Assembly: GCF_014192515.1 (NCBI RefSeq)
Contig: NZ_JACHYB010000001.1
Location: 1,736,001 to 1,800,000, forward strand
Reading direction: 5' to 3'
DNA from: Microbacter margulisiae
GTDB lineage: Bacteria; Bacteroidota; Bacteroidia; Bacteroidales; Paludibacteraceae
DNA: 64,000 bases
Translations under genes and position numbers: made by a program
In this document: in pieces, positions 47,257 through 58,427 of the stretch
Layout: each line of letters starts with the position of its first letter
Numbering within the stretch: position 1 is the stretch's first letter
The notes under the pieces: generated by a model
Databases searched by the model: none
What the model was told of the DNA's origin: nothing
What the model saw: the letters and a program-made list of their open reading frames with translations, nothing else

Positions 47257-48807
47257 ATGAATAAAGACAAGATTTTATGGGTTGACGACGAAATAGATTT
47301 GCTTCGCCCTTATGTTATTTTTTTAGAAGAACGAGGATATGAAGTTTACACGGCAACAAACGGACAAGACGCCATTGAAGCATGCCATCTACAACATTTT
47401 GATATCATCTTTCTGGATGAAAATATGCCTGGCAAAAATGGTCTCGAAACATTGGTAGAAATTAAGGAACTTAGTCCATCTGTGCCAGTCGTTATGATCA
47501 CTAAAAACGAAGCTGAAAATCTGATGGATATGGCAATAGGAAATAAAATTGCCGATTATTTAATCAAACCAATTAATCCAAGTCAGATCTTGTTAGCTTT
47601 AAAAAAGAATCTTCATAAAAAAGAAATTATCAATGAACTAACCACATCTGGATATCGTTCCGATTTCAACAAGATCGGTATGCAAATCAATGATTCATTG
47701 ACGTATGAAGATTGGATTTATGTATACAAAAGATTGGTTTATTGGGAATTAGAGTTATCGGAAGCTGAAAATGAAATGGACGAATTACTGCTCATGCAGA
47801 AAGCAGAAGCAAATTCGGCCTTTGCAAAGTTCATAAAACGGAATTATCAAAAATGGTTTGATGACCCCGAAAGCCGTCCGCTAATAAGCCCGGATTTGTT
47901 CAAGAAACGCATTTTTCCTCTGCTTGACAACGGGGACAAAGTCTTTCTTATTCTAATTGATAACTTCCGCTTCGATCAATGGCGTCTGATCAAAGAGATT
48001 CTGAGTGAATTTTATATTTTTGATTCGGAAGAGATTTACTATAGCATCTTGCCAACAGCCACGCAATATGCACGAAATGCTATTTTTGCAGGATTAATGC
48101 CGCTGCAAATTGAACAAATGTTTCCTGATTTATGGATTGCTGAAGAAGAAGAAGAAAGCAAAAACATGAATGAAGAAGAGCTTTTGAAAACACAGCTACA
48201 CCGGTTCAGAAAAAATTACTCTTTTTCATTTCATAAAATCTTCGATACAGATGCTGGCCAAAAACTAGTCGATCACTTATCTCAGTTAACTAACAATCAA
48301 CTAAACGTTGCAGTATTAAATTTTGTTGACATGCTATCTCATGCTCGTACAGAATCAAAAATGATCCGCGAGTTGGCACATAGCGAAGATGCCTATCGCT
48401 CCCTTACCTTATCTTGGTTCCGGCATTCTTCAACCTACGAATTATTCAAAGCATTGGCCGGAAGCAATTATAAAGTCATCGTTACGACTGATCATGGTAC
48501 GATTCAGGTCAACAATCCGATTAAAGTGGTAGGAGATCGCAACACTAGCGTCAATCTAAGGTATAAAATGGGGAAAAATCTGAACTACAATCCAAAAGAA
48601 GTTTTTGAAATGCTACATCCTGCAACATTCGGATTGCCCTCTTCTAATGTAAGTTCGACCTATATTTATAGCACAAAGGAAGATTTTTTCGCTTACCCTA
48701 ACAACTACAACTATTACGTCAACTATTACAAAAATACATTCCAGCATGGAGGAATTTCCTTGCAGGAAATGTTGATTCCTTTTGTTACAATGTCTCCAAA
48801 AAAATAA
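47257..48807 (+). CDS. porX: PorX: response regulator with a PglZ effector domain (type IX secretion)
   Basis: A 516-residue protein. Residues 1-120 form a receiver domain with acidic pocket Asp10/Asp11 and phosphoacceptor Asp54 in IIFLDENMPG. A helical linker (about 125-205) follows. Residues about 205-516 are a PglZ alkaline-phosphatase-like domain: FLILIDNFRFDQW, the nucleophile region SILPTATQYARNAIFAGLMP, and metal ligands in VVTTDHGTIQV-like VIVTTDHGTI and the late QHGGISLQEM. PorX with the kinase PorY controls type IX secretion genes and binds or hydrolyses nucleotides. PorY is not in the window. Confidence 0.93.
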   Translation: MNKDKILWVDDEIDLLRPYVIFLEERGYEVYTATNGQDAIEACHLQHFDIIFLDENMPGKNGLETLVEIKELSPSVPVVMITKNEAENLMDMAIGNKIADYLIKPINPSQILLALKKNLHKKEIINELTTSGYRSDFNKIGMQINDSLTYEDWIYVYKRLVYWELELSEAENEMDELLLMQKAEANSAFAKFIKRNYQKWFDDPESRPLISPDLFKKRIFPLLDNGDKVFLILIDNFRFDQWRLIKEILSEFYIFDSEEIYYSILPTATQYARNAIFAGLMPLQIEQMFPDLWIAEEEEESKNMNEEELLKTQLHRFRKNYSFSFHKIFDTDAGQKLVDHLSQLTNNQLNVAVLNFVDMLSHARTESKMIRELAHSEDAYRSLTLSWFRHSSTYELFKALAGSNYKVIVTTDHGTIQVNNPIKVVGDRNTSVNLRYKMGKNLNYNPKEVFEMLHPATFGLPSSNVSSTYIYSTKEDFFAYPNNYNYYVNYYKNTFQHGGISLQEMLIPFVTMSPKK

Positions 48808-48862
48808 AAAAGAACTTTTATCTATCATTTCAAAAAGCCAGAGTAAGGGCATTCAATCGACT

Positions 48863-48893
48863 TTGTGCCACCAAAAACTATTTGTAAATTTGC
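48863..48893 (+). promoter_or_regulatory. Two-part promoter of guaB
   Basis: TTTG (48863-48866), 19 bases, then TAAATTTG (48886-48893). This is a full match to the Bacteroidota consensus with correct spacing, 27 bases before the ATG. Confidence 0.78.
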
Positions 48894-48902
48894 ATGCAAT
48901 AA

Positions 48903-50396
<1,494 letters not shown>

Positions 50397-50598
50397 AAAC
50401 CAACAGGAAATATAATCATCCTACAATGCGTATTTCGTTTAAAATCTGATTATTAAGCCAATAATTTGTGAATTTCTATTTTCTGAAAATACCTTCGGAA
50501 AGTGATGTTGATATACTATTTGTTAAGGATTTACGTTATAATAATTCCTTCAAACTTTTCAAGCTTTGCTTAATTTGTCCGTTTTAATGCTATTTCAT

Positions 50599-52605
50599 AT
50601 GAAAACAAGTCGGTTCATTATTGCCTTTTTTTTATTCACCACAACTCTCTTTGCTCAGAATGACAAAGATCCGGTTTTGATGACTATCAATGGAACTCCC
50701 ATTCACCGATCAGAATTTGTCTATCTTTATAATAAAAATAATGCGGATAATGTTCTGGACAAAAGATCCTTAAATGATTATCTCGAGTTATTTGAAAACT
50801 TCAAACTGAAAGTAATTGAGGCCGAAGCTGAAGGAATGGATACAACAAAAGCTTTCAGGGATGAATTTTTAGGATATCGTCAACAATTAACGCCTCCTTA
50901 TCTGACGGATACTGTGCTGCGAAACAAATTAGAGAGACAAGCATACAACCGATTAAAAAAAGAGATTGATGTAGATCATATTTTAATTCGCGTGGCACCA
51001 AATGCTTCTCCCGCTGACACACTGAAGGCATATAATGAAATTATGGCTATTCGTAAGCGTGTCACAAAAAATCGCATTGAAAAAGTCGTAAAAAAAAGTC
51101 TCTTTGGCAAGAAAATTCAGGAGAAAATTTTACCTCCGGAAAATTTTGAAACCGTTGCCAGAGAAGTATCTCAGGATCCTTCAGTCGCTGAGAATGGCGG
51201 TCATCTTGGATATATAACCGGATTTATGACCATATATCCTTTTGAATGTGCAGCTTATCACACCCCACTGGATAGTGTCAGTATGCCAGTCAGAACGTTA
51301 TACGGATATCACTTAATCAAAGTCAATGGAATCCGGCCTTCCCGAGGCGAAGTACATGTTGCTCATATCATGATCTTTGCTCAAAAAGGTTCTCCAGATT
51401 CTGTGATGGCAGCAGCAAAGCATCGTATTGACAGCATTTATACGTTACTGCAAAAAGGAGCTGATTTCGCCACATTAGCACGTAGGTTTTCACAAGATCG
51501 AGGCTCTGCTGTCAATGGAGGAATACTGCCCTGGTTTGGAACCGGATTTATGGTAAAATCCTTTGAGGACACTGCATTTGCATTGAACAAAGGAGAAATC
51601 AGCAAGCCGTTCCAAACAATATATGGATGGCATATTATGAAAATGCTCGATAAAAGGCCATTAGCTTCTTTTGCCCAAAAACGGACAGAAATTGATCGTC
51701 GAATACAGTATGATGTTCGGTCACAAATGATCGCTGATTCTTTTAGCAACAAATTAAAAAAGGAGTATAACTTTCAAGTTGACCCAAATGCACTTGCCCA
51801 AATTTTACAACTTGCTGAAAAATTCGCCATACAGGATTCTGCATTTAAACGTGTTGCACAACAATTGAATGCCCCAATTGCATCTTATGCCGGGGTTCAG
51901 TTAACACAGCAAGAATTTATCAAATTTTTGGAAGCTCATCCGAACGACACCAAAGCGACAATCGCTGGCTTTATCAATAACAGATGGGGTCAATTTGTAT
52001 CCAGTGAATTAATGAGTTATGAAAACAGCCAGTTAGAACATAAATATCCTGATTTTGCTAATCTGGTTCGTGAATATCATGATGGAATTTTGTTGTTTGA
52101 CATTAGCAACAAAGAGGTTTGGGATAAAGCGACAAAAGACACTATAGGACTAAAAAACTATTTCAATACACATAAAAATAACTACATTTGGAAAGAGCCT
52201 CACTTCAAGGGGATGATCCTTTATTGTAAAAACGAAGCTGTGAAAAGAAAAGCAATGGATTTATTAAAGAAAGCTCCAAGTGATTCAGTAGTTAGTTACA
52301 TTATACATCATTTAAACCAAAACACTGTCCTTGTCAGGATTGATCAAGGTATTTTTGCCAAAGGAGATAATCCGGCTGTAGATAAATTGATATTTCATGA
52401 AGGATTTTTTAATCCGGATTCATCATTCCCAATAGTTTTCTATAAAGGCAAAATCTTAAAACAACCGGATAGTTATGCTGATGTAAAAGGTCTTGTCACA
52501 GCTGACTATCAAAACTATCTGGATGCTGAATGGATAAAAAAATTAAGGAAGAAATACCCTATTGTTGTCAATCAGAAAGTACTTGCTACAATCAAAGAAA
52601 ACTAA
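50599..52605 (+). CDS. Periplasmic peptidyl-prolyl isomerase with two parvulin domains (SurA/PpiC-like)
   Basis: A 668-residue protein with a signal peptide (1-20, FFLFTTTLFAQ). An N-terminal SurA-like region (VLMTINGTPIHRSEFVYLYN) is followed by two PpiC domains: DHILIRVAPNAS to GYHLIKVNGI (about 128-250) and VAHIMIFAQKG to GWHIMKMLDKRP (about 255-355). The C-terminal 300 residues are helical and specific to Bacteroidota. It probably escorts unfolded outer-membrane proteins. The frame is open upstream, but the ATG at 50599 starts the signal peptide. Confidence 0.88.
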   Translation: MKTSRFIIAFFLFTTTLFAQNDKDPVLMTINGTPIHRSEFVYLYNKNNADNVLDKRSLNDYLELFENFKLKVIEAEAEGMDTTKAFRDEFLGYRQQLTPPYLTDTVLRNKLERQAYNRLKKEIDVDHILIRVAPNASPADTLKAYNEIMAIRKRVTKNRIEKVVKKSLFGKKIQEKILPPENFETVAREVSQDPSVAENGGHLGYITGFMTIYPFECAAYHTPLDSVSMPVRTLYGYHLIKVNGIRPSRGEVHVAHIMIFAQKGSPDSVMAAAKHRIDSIYTLLQKGADFATLARRFSQDRGSAVNGGILPWFGTGFMVKSFEDTAFALNKGEISKPFQTIYGWHIMKMLDKRPLASFAQKRTEIDRRIQYDVRSQMIADSFSNKLKKEYNFQVDPNALAQILQLAEKFAIQDSAFKRVAQQLNAPIASYAGVQLTQQEFIKFLEAHPNDTKATIAGFINNRWGQFVSSELMSYENSQLEHKYPDFANLVREYHDGILLFDISNKEVWDKATKDTIGLKNYFNTHKNNYIWKEPHFKGMILYCKNEAVKRKAMDLLKKAPSDSVVSYIIHHLNQNTVLVRIDQGIFAKGDNPAVDKLIFHEGFFNPDSSFPIVFYKGKILKQPDSYADVKGLVTADYQNYLDAEWIKKLRKKYPIVVNQKVLATIKEN

Positions 52606-52995
52606 CCTACTGCTTGATTCGCTGTAGGTATGAACTGCAATGTGATTTTCAAACGTCGATTTGAAGTGAGCATAAAGTATCGCCTAAGATTTAGTGAAGA
52701 TACAAAGGAGTAAAGCATTTTTGAAAATATGCAATAACGCTTCTCAGAAAGGGTTGCAGCAAGACAAAATTATTATTTATCATTCTTCTGAAAATTTGAG
52801 TCCCAAAGTTTCTACAAAATAATGTATCTTTGGCATGGAAAATCACTGACAGATATTTGCCTATGATGAAGTATAAAAATGTCCGGTTTTTCACCAATAT
52901 GAGATATAATGAATGTAACATCCGTCTCTTTATAACCTATTGAATTCAAACAAACAAACGATTATTTCCGACTCTAACACACAAACTTTATTCAA
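52606..52995. other. Spacer between the two isomerase genes
   Basis: No gene was recognised. A TATCTTTG element at 52825-52832 (plus strand) could start transcription of the surA-like gene with a leader of about 160 bases. A 5-bp inverted repeat (CCTAC/GTAGG) right after the upstream stop is too short to be a convincing terminator. Confidence 0.4.
52825..52832 (+). promoter_or_regulatory. Possible -7 element of the surA-ostA unit
   Basis: TATCTTTG lies 163 bases upstream of the ATG at 52996. No -33 TTTG is evident. Confidence 0.4.
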
Positions 52996-54357
52996 ATGAG
53001 ATACATAGCCAATAGATTGTCTTTTCTTTTTATGCTCCTGTTGATTGTGCAGTTTGGGTATGCCCAAAGTAATGTGATTGATCAGGTTATTTGGGTAGTT
53101 GGTGATGAACCAATTCTGCTTTCTGATGTTGAAAATCAAAAACTTCAAATGCAATATCAGGGAGATAAAATTAATGGAGATCCAGACTGTGTAATTCCAG
53201 AACAAATAGCAATTCAAAAATTATTTCTGCATCAGGCTAAAATAGATAGTGTCACTGTCAGTGAATCTTCAGTCAGTGCAGAAGTAGATAGGCGAATTAA
53301 TTATTTTATCAGTCAAATCGGATCAACAGAAAAATTGGAAGAATACTTTAATAAAACTCTCCCACAAATACGTGACCAATTGCACACTACAGTACGCGAT
53401 GAAATGATTGTGCAACAGATGCAACAAAAACTCATTGGAGATGTTGAAGTAACACCGGAAGCAGTACGAAAATACTATATGAAGCTAAATCCAGACAGTA
53501 TTCCGACTGTGCCTGCCACTGTTGAAGCGCAAATTATCACTCAATATCCGGTTATTCCTCAATCTGAGATAGATCGCATTAAGGCTCGGCTTCGTAGTTT
53601 TGCAAATCGTGTAGATTCGGGACAAGTGGATTTTGCAACACTAGCTATGCTTTATTCGGAAGACCCGGGTTCAGCTCAACACGGGGGAGAGCTTGGCTTT
53701 TTAGGACGAGCACAATTAGATCCTGCATTTGCTAACGTTGCATTCAGCCTGACAAATCCCAAAAAAGTATCACGCGTAGTACAAACTGAATATGGATATC
53801 ACATCATTCAGCTGATTGCGAAACAAGGTGATCGCGTCGATGTGCGTCATATCTTATTAAAGCCCCAAATTACCCCCGAAGAAGAACAAACGGTTCTGCA
53901 CCGATTAGATAGTGTTGCAACGTTAGTACATACTAATAAAATGACTTTTGACGAAGCTGTTATGCATTTTTCAATGGACAAAAATACCGTTATGAATAAT
54001 GGGTTGATGATGAATTCATCAACTGGTGATTCAAAATTTGAATTACAACAGCTCCCGCCTGAAATTGCCAAACAAGCTAATAAACTGAGCGTTGGTGAAG
54101 TCTCCAATGCTTTCCTGATGATTAATCCTGAAAATAACCGGGAAGAAGGAGCAATTATCAAGATCAAGAATAAAATTCCAAGCCACAAAGCTAATCTGTC
54201 AGAAGATTATCAACTGCTAAAGGCGATGCTTGAAGCACAAGAAAAAAGAGATATCATTAGCGATTGGATAGCAAAACGTCAAAAAGATACTTACATCTAC
54301 ATTGCCCCAGGATGGAGAAATTGTAACTTTAAATACCCAGGGTGGATCAAAAAATAA
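52996..54357 (+). CDS. SurA-like periplasmic chaperone and peptidyl-prolyl isomerase
   Basis: A 453-residue protein with a signal peptide (1-23). The SurA N-terminal domain starts VIDQVIWVVGDEPILLSDVE. Two parvulin domains follow: VEAQIITQYPVIPQSEIDRI to GYHIIQLIAKQGD (about 175-280), then VDVRHILLKPQITPEEEQTV (about 281-380). The C-terminal helix carries LLKAMLEAQEKRDIISDWI. It is closer to SurA than the larger upstream protein, and the OstA-like gene follows directly, so the pair serves outer-membrane assembly. Confidence 0.9.
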   Translation: MRYIANRLSFLFMLLLIVQFGYAQSNVIDQVIWVVGDEPILLSDVENQKLQMQYQGDKINGDPDCVIPEQIAIQKLFLHQAKIDSVTVSESSVSAEVDRRINYFISQIGSTEKLEEYFNKTLPQIRDQLHTTVRDEMIVQQMQQKLIGDVEVTPEAVRKYYMKLNPDSIPTVPATVEAQIITQYPVIPQSEIDRIKARLRSFANRVDSGQVDFATLAMLYSEDPGSAQHGGELGFLGRAQLDPAFANVAFSLTNPKKVSRVVQTEYGYHIIQLIAKQGDRVDVRHILLKPQITPEEEQTVLHRLDSVATLVHTNKMTFDEAVMHFSMDKNTVMNNGLMMNSSTGDSKFELQQLPPEIAKQANKLSVGEVSNAFLMINPENNREEGAIIKIKNKIPSHKANLSEDYQLLKAMLEAQEKRDIISDWIAKRQKDTYIYIAPGWRNCNFKYPGWIKK

Positions 54358-54422
54358 ATACCGGGAATTTGAAAAATGTAATCCTTGCGATTTTTTGCTT
54401 TTTACGAGGAAAGATTGAAAAA

Positions 54423-56177
54423 ATGAATAATCGACTTCGTATCAACACATTGAATAAGTATATTGTAAGTCTGCTTGCAATATGCTTATTTTTTACAGAA
54501 TTGTGGGCTCAATCTCCAACTTTTATTCCTTCTTTGCTTCCAACTCCACCTCGGATAACATTGGAAGTCCCTAAGTTGGAATTACCGAAACGATTTCTTC
54601 CTGCAATTCCTGATGTACTACCACCACGGATTCCCCAACCTGTCGTCAGACCGGTTTTAACGCCTTCACCAAAAGACAAAAATCTGGTATATCTCGAAAA
54701 TGCTCAAACACTCTCTTTCGATCAGACTTTCAATCCTGATGTTCAGGTACTGCGAGGTGATGTACAATTCAGGCAAGGAAATACTTTCATGTATTGCGAT
54801 AGCGCCTATTTTTATCAACAAGAAAATTCGCTGGATGCATTTGGAAATGTAAAAATGGTGCAGGGTGACACACTTTTCCTTTATGGAGATATGCTTTATT
54901 ATGACGGGAATACCCAAATGGCGCGTATGAAATATAACGTGCGAATGGTCAATAAAAAAGTGGTGCTCACTACCGATAGCCTTTTATTCGACAGAGGAAA
55001 AAACGTTGGATATTACACAACAGGAGGAAAAATTGTTGACGAAACAAACACACTGACTTCCCTAATTGGGCAATATTATCCCTCACAACACTACGCCATT
55101 TTTCAAACCTATGTAAAGTTGGTCAATCCAAATTTTGTACTGAGATCAGATACCTTACGGTACGATACGCAAACAGGAATTGCTAATATTGTTGGACCAT
55201 CCACAATGATATATAAAGAAAAAACAATCATTCATTCCAAAAGCGGCTGGTACAACACACATAATGACCAGTCGCAGTTACTCGACCGATCGGTGGTAAA
55301 AAACGAAGATGGGAAGACGCTTACCGGCGACACGATTTTCTATGACAAACGGGCAGGGATTGGGCAAGCATTCCACCATATTGTAATGACGGATACTACT
55401 CAAAACATGCGATTGTTTGGAAACTACGGATATGTAAACGACACAAAAAAGTTTGGATACGTAACAGATTCTGCCAAGCTTGTACAATACGAACCATCCG
55501 ATACATTGTTTCTTCATGCCGACACCTTATATACATTCAAAGATTCAATCTATAACCAGGCTAAAGCATATCATCACGTTCGTTTTTTCAGACGTGATTT
55601 TCAGGGGCAGTGTGATTCATTATTCTATTCTGCGCGTGATTCGGTAATGTACTTATATGGAAATCCAATTGTATGGTCAGATGAACAGCAACTTACCGGA
55701 AATGAAATGGAGGCACATTTTAAAAATAAAGAACTCAATTTCGTAAAGGTTTTGAAAGATGCTTTTGCCGCACAAAAGTTTGATTCTATCCGATATAATC
55801 AATTGTCAGGCAAAGAACTGTTTGCTTATTTCAAAGAGAGAAAGCTATATAAACTCTTTGTAAGCGGTAATGCAGAATCAATTTATTTTCCTTTAAATAA
55901 GGACAGTACATTGATTGGAATGAATACAACCCAAAGTGGTTTTGTTACCATGTTTATCAAGAATAAAAAAATTGATAAGATTCTTCTGACACCAGCGTCA
56001 AACGGTATATTGTATCCTCCGGATAAAACGCCGGCGGATCAAATGACGTTGAAAAATTTTATCTGGGAGGCCAATCTACGACCTCGTGACGAAAATGATA
56101 TCTTTACATTCCGGACACCAGCAAAAGCTTCTAATACCGAAAGGCATAAAGTAACAATGGGTTCGTCTGGAAAATAA
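54423..56177 (+). CDS. OstA/LptA-like organic-solvent-tolerance protein
   Basis: A 584-residue protein with a signal peptide (about 1-29) and a proline-rich segment (about 30-75). Residues 80-400 are repeated beta-strands of the OstA/LptA-type jellyroll: VLRGDVQFRQGNTFMYCDSA, LDAFGNVKMVQGDTLFLYGD, and LTGDTIFYDKRAGIGQAFHH. It presumably helps lipopolysaccharide transit. The frame is open upstream to 54342, overlapping surA by 16 bases; the ATG at 54423 is chosen for the signal peptide. The mutL gene often found downstream in the order is absent here. Confidence 0.85.
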   Translation: MNNRLRINTLNKYIVSLLAICLFFTELWAQSPTFIPSLLPTPPRITLEVPKLELPKRFLPAIPDVLPPRIPQPVVRPVLTPSPKDKNLVYLENAQTLSFDQTFNPDVQVLRGDVQFRQGNTFMYCDSAYFYQQENSLDAFGNVKMVQGDTLFLYGDMLYYDGNTQMARMKYNVRMVNKKVVLTTDSLLFDRGKNVGYYTTGGKIVDETNTLTSLIGQYYPSQHYAIFQTYVKLVNPNFVLRSDTLRYDTQTGIANIVGPSTMIYKEKTIIHSKSGWYNTHNDQSQLLDRSVVKNEDGKTLTGDTIFYDKRAGIGQAFHHIVMTDTTQNMRLFGNYGYVNDTKKFGYVTDSAKLVQYEPSDTLFLHADTLYTFKDSIYNQAKAYHHVRFFRRDFQGQCDSLFYSARDSVMYLYGNPIVWSDEQQLTGNEMEAHFKNKELNFVKVLKDAFAAQKFDSIRYNQLSGKELFAYFKERKLYKLFVSGNAESIYFPLNKDSTLIGMNTTQSGFVTMFIKNKKIDKILLTPASNGILYPPDKTPADQMTLKNFIWEANLRPRDENDIFTFRTPAKASNTERHKVTMGSSGK

Positions 56178-56186
56178 AAATCTTTA

Positions 56187-56759
56187 TTAGACTGAAGAAA
56201 GAATTACATGCTCAATAACTTTGGGGAAATGCATTTGCTCAAGCTCATGAATCTTGGCTGCTACATCATCAGGAGTATCTGAAGCAAATACCCGGCATTT
56301 CGCTTGAAAGATGATATCACCCTCATCATATCGTTCATTCACGTAATGAATAGTAATTCCAGACTCTGTTGCACCAGCATCTACCACTGCTTGATGAACA
56401 TGATGACCATACATGCCTTTTCCTCCAAATTTTGGAAGTAAAGCAGGATGAATATTGATAATTCGTTTAGGATAGGCTTCTAAAAGATAGTCGGGAATTT
56501 TCAGCAAAAATCCGGCCAAAATAATCCAGTCTACCTCATATTTTTTAAGTAGGGACAAAACCAACTGTGAATCCAATAGCTCATGCTTGAGGCAAATTTC
56601 AGTTGGTACATTCAATTGCAAGGCACGTTGCAGAACATAAGCGTTAGAATTGTTAGATACGATTAGCGCGACTTTTATTGCTTCCTGATTATTAAAATAA
56701 CGTGTAATATTCTCGGCATTTGTGCCAGATCCGGAAGCAAAAATAGCAATTTTAATCAT
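56187..56759 (-). CDS. purN: Phosphoribosylglycinamide formyltransferase
   Basis: Transfers formyl from 10-formyl-THF to GAR in purine synthesis. The 190-residue protein has the glycine-rich N-terminal loop IAIFASGSGTNAENI, the active-site region IILAGFLLKIPDYLLEAYPK, IINIHPALLPKFGGKGMYG (catalytic Asn and His) and VNERYDEGDIIFQ with the catalytic Asp. The frame is open 8 codons upstream; the ATG at 56759 gives the family start MIKIAIFASGSG. It is divergent from acpP. Confidence 0.96.
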   Translation of the reverse strand: MIKIAIFASGSGTNAENITRYFNNQEAIKVALIVSNNSNAYVLQRALQLNVPTEICLKHELLDSQLVLSLLKKYEVDWIILAGFLLKIPDYLLEAYPKRIINIHPALLPKFGGKGMYGHHVHQAVVDAGATESGITIHYVNERYDEGDIIFQAKCRVFASDTPDDVAAKIHELEQMHFPKVIEHVILSSV

Positions 56760-56910
56760 TTGAAACGGGGATGAAATGCACATTATGAGCGGTTTTGTGC
56801 AGAAAAAAAGATTTTTTAAAAGAAAAACTATGGTAGTACCGGAAATTTTGTGTTCCTTTGCACGACAAATTTACAACAAATTTCATTTACAACCAAAAAT
56901 CTTTAAAGTT

Positions 56911-57147
56911 ATGTCAGAAGTTGCAGACAAAGTAAAGGCGATTATCGTTGACAAATTAGGAGTTGACGAATCAGAGGTTACACCACAAGCTAGCTTTACA
57001 AATGATCTAGGTGCAGATTCACTGGACACCGTTGAATTGATCATGGAGTTTGAAAAAGCATTTGGCATTACCATTCCAGATGATCAAGCTGAAAAAATTT
57101 CAACAGTAGGTGAAGCCATTGCTCATATTGAAGCAGCGCTTAAATAA
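56911..57147 (+). CDS. acpP: Acyl carrier protein
   Basis: The 78-residue acidic carrier of fatty-acid synthesis. Phosphopantetheine attaches to Ser37 in [17 protein letters not shown]. The frame is open 45 codons upstream, through sequence unlike any carrier protein; the ATG at 56911 gives the family start [11 protein letters not shown]. fabF follows after 14 bases. A TTCCTTTG (56853-56860) may be a weak -7 element. Confidence 0.97.
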   Translation: MSEVADKVKAIIVDKLGVDESEVTPQASFTNDLGADSLDTVELIMEFEKAFGITIPDDQAEKISTVGEAIAHIEAALK

Positions 57148-57161
57148 TTCGACAACTCTGT

Positions 57162-58424
57162 ATGGAATTGAAAAGAGTAGTAGTAACAGGTCTTGGTGCC
57201 GTTACGCCAATAGGGAATAATGTTCCGGAATTCTGGGACAATTTACTAAAAGGAGTAAGCGGAGCAGGGCCTATTACTTTATTTGATGCGTCTCAATTTA
57301 AAACCCGTTTTGCTTGCGAGGTAAAAAATTTTGACCCTAGCAATTTGATGGATCGCAAAGAACTTCGCAAAAACGATCGCTATACTCTTTTGGCGATTGC
57401 TTCTGCAAAAGAAGCGATTATCAATTCCGGGTTAAACTTAGATACCGTAGATAAAGAGCAAGTCGGGGTTATTTATGCCGCAGGAATTGGTGGTATCCAG
57501 ACTTTCGAACAAGAGGTCGGAAACTACTTCATGCATATTGATGCCGGTCCAAAGTTTAATCCTTTCTTCATTCCGAAGATGATCTCTAACATGGCTGCAG
57601 GTCAAATTGCTATCATGTATGGTTTTCATGGACCAAACTATTCAACCGTTTCAGCCTGTGCCTCTTCAACAAATGCAATTATTGATGCTTTTTACAACAT
57701 CCGATTGGGAAAAGCTAAAGTAATGATTGCAGGTGGATCTGAAGCAGCTATTACAGCAAGCGGAATGGGTGGATTTAATGCCTTGACCGCTATTTCGACC
57801 CGTAATGACGATCCGCAAGGAGCATCACGACCTTTCAGTAAAAGTCGCGATGGTTTTGTTATGGGAGAAGGCGGAGGATGCCTCATCTTAGAGGAACTGG
57901 ATCATGCTTTAGCTCGTGGAGCAAATATTTTATGTGAAGTTGTTGGTGGAGGTTTATCTGCTGATGCTTATCATATGACCGCTTCACATCCAGAAGGCCT
58001 CGGAGCTAAACTTGTTATGAAGCGTGCACTGGAAGATGCAGAAATGTCTTCTGATGAAATTGATTATATCAATGTTCACGGAACTTCAACCCCGGTAGGT
58101 GATATTTCAGAAGTAAAAGCCATTCTGGATGTTTTTGGAGCACATGCGTATGATCTGAATATCAGCGCTACAAAATCGATGACAGGCCATTTATTAGGTG
58201 CCGCTGGTGCTATCGAAGCTATTGCTACCATCTTGGCTATTGTTAATGATATTATTCCGCCAACCATTAACTTCCACGAGGGAGATGAAGATGAAAACAT
58301 TGATTACAAATTGAATTTCACCTTCAATAAAGCACAAAAACGAAAGGTTAATGCTGCCTTATCCAACACGTTTGGCTTTGGCGGACAAAATGCAAGTATT
58401 ATTGTAAAAAAATTCGCTAAGTAA
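57162..58424 (+). CDS. fabF: 3-oxoacyl-ACP synthase II
   Basis: Condenses malonyl-ACP with acyl-ACP in chain elongation. The 420-residue thiolase-fold protein has nucleophile Cys166 in STVSACASSTNA and the two catalytic His in INVHGTSTPVGD and SMTGHLLGAAGAIEA. It follows acpP closely (14 bases) and precedes rnc by 3 bases, the acpP-fabF-rnc order seen widely in bacteria. Confidence 0.96.
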   Translation: MELKRVVVTGLGAVTPIGNNVPEFWDNLLKGVSGAGPITLFDASQFKTRFACEVKNFDPSNLMDRKELRKNDRYTLLAIASAKEAIINSGLNLDTVDKEQVGVIYAAGIGGIQTFEQEVGNYFMHIDAGPKFNPFFIPKMISNMAAGQIAIMYGFHGPNYSTVSACASSTNAIIDAFYNIRLGKAKVMIAGGSEAAITASGMGGFNALTAISTRNDDPQGASRPFSKSRDGFVMGEGGGCLILEELDHALARGANILCEVVGGGLSADAYHMTASHPEGLGAKLVMKRALEDAEMSSDEIDYINVHGTSTPVGDISEVKAILDVFGAHAYDLNISATKSMTGHLLGAAGAIEAIATILAIVNDIIPPTINFHEGDEDENIDYKLNFTFNKAQKRKVNAALSNTFGFGGQNASIIVKKFAK

Positions 58425-58427
58425 CCA

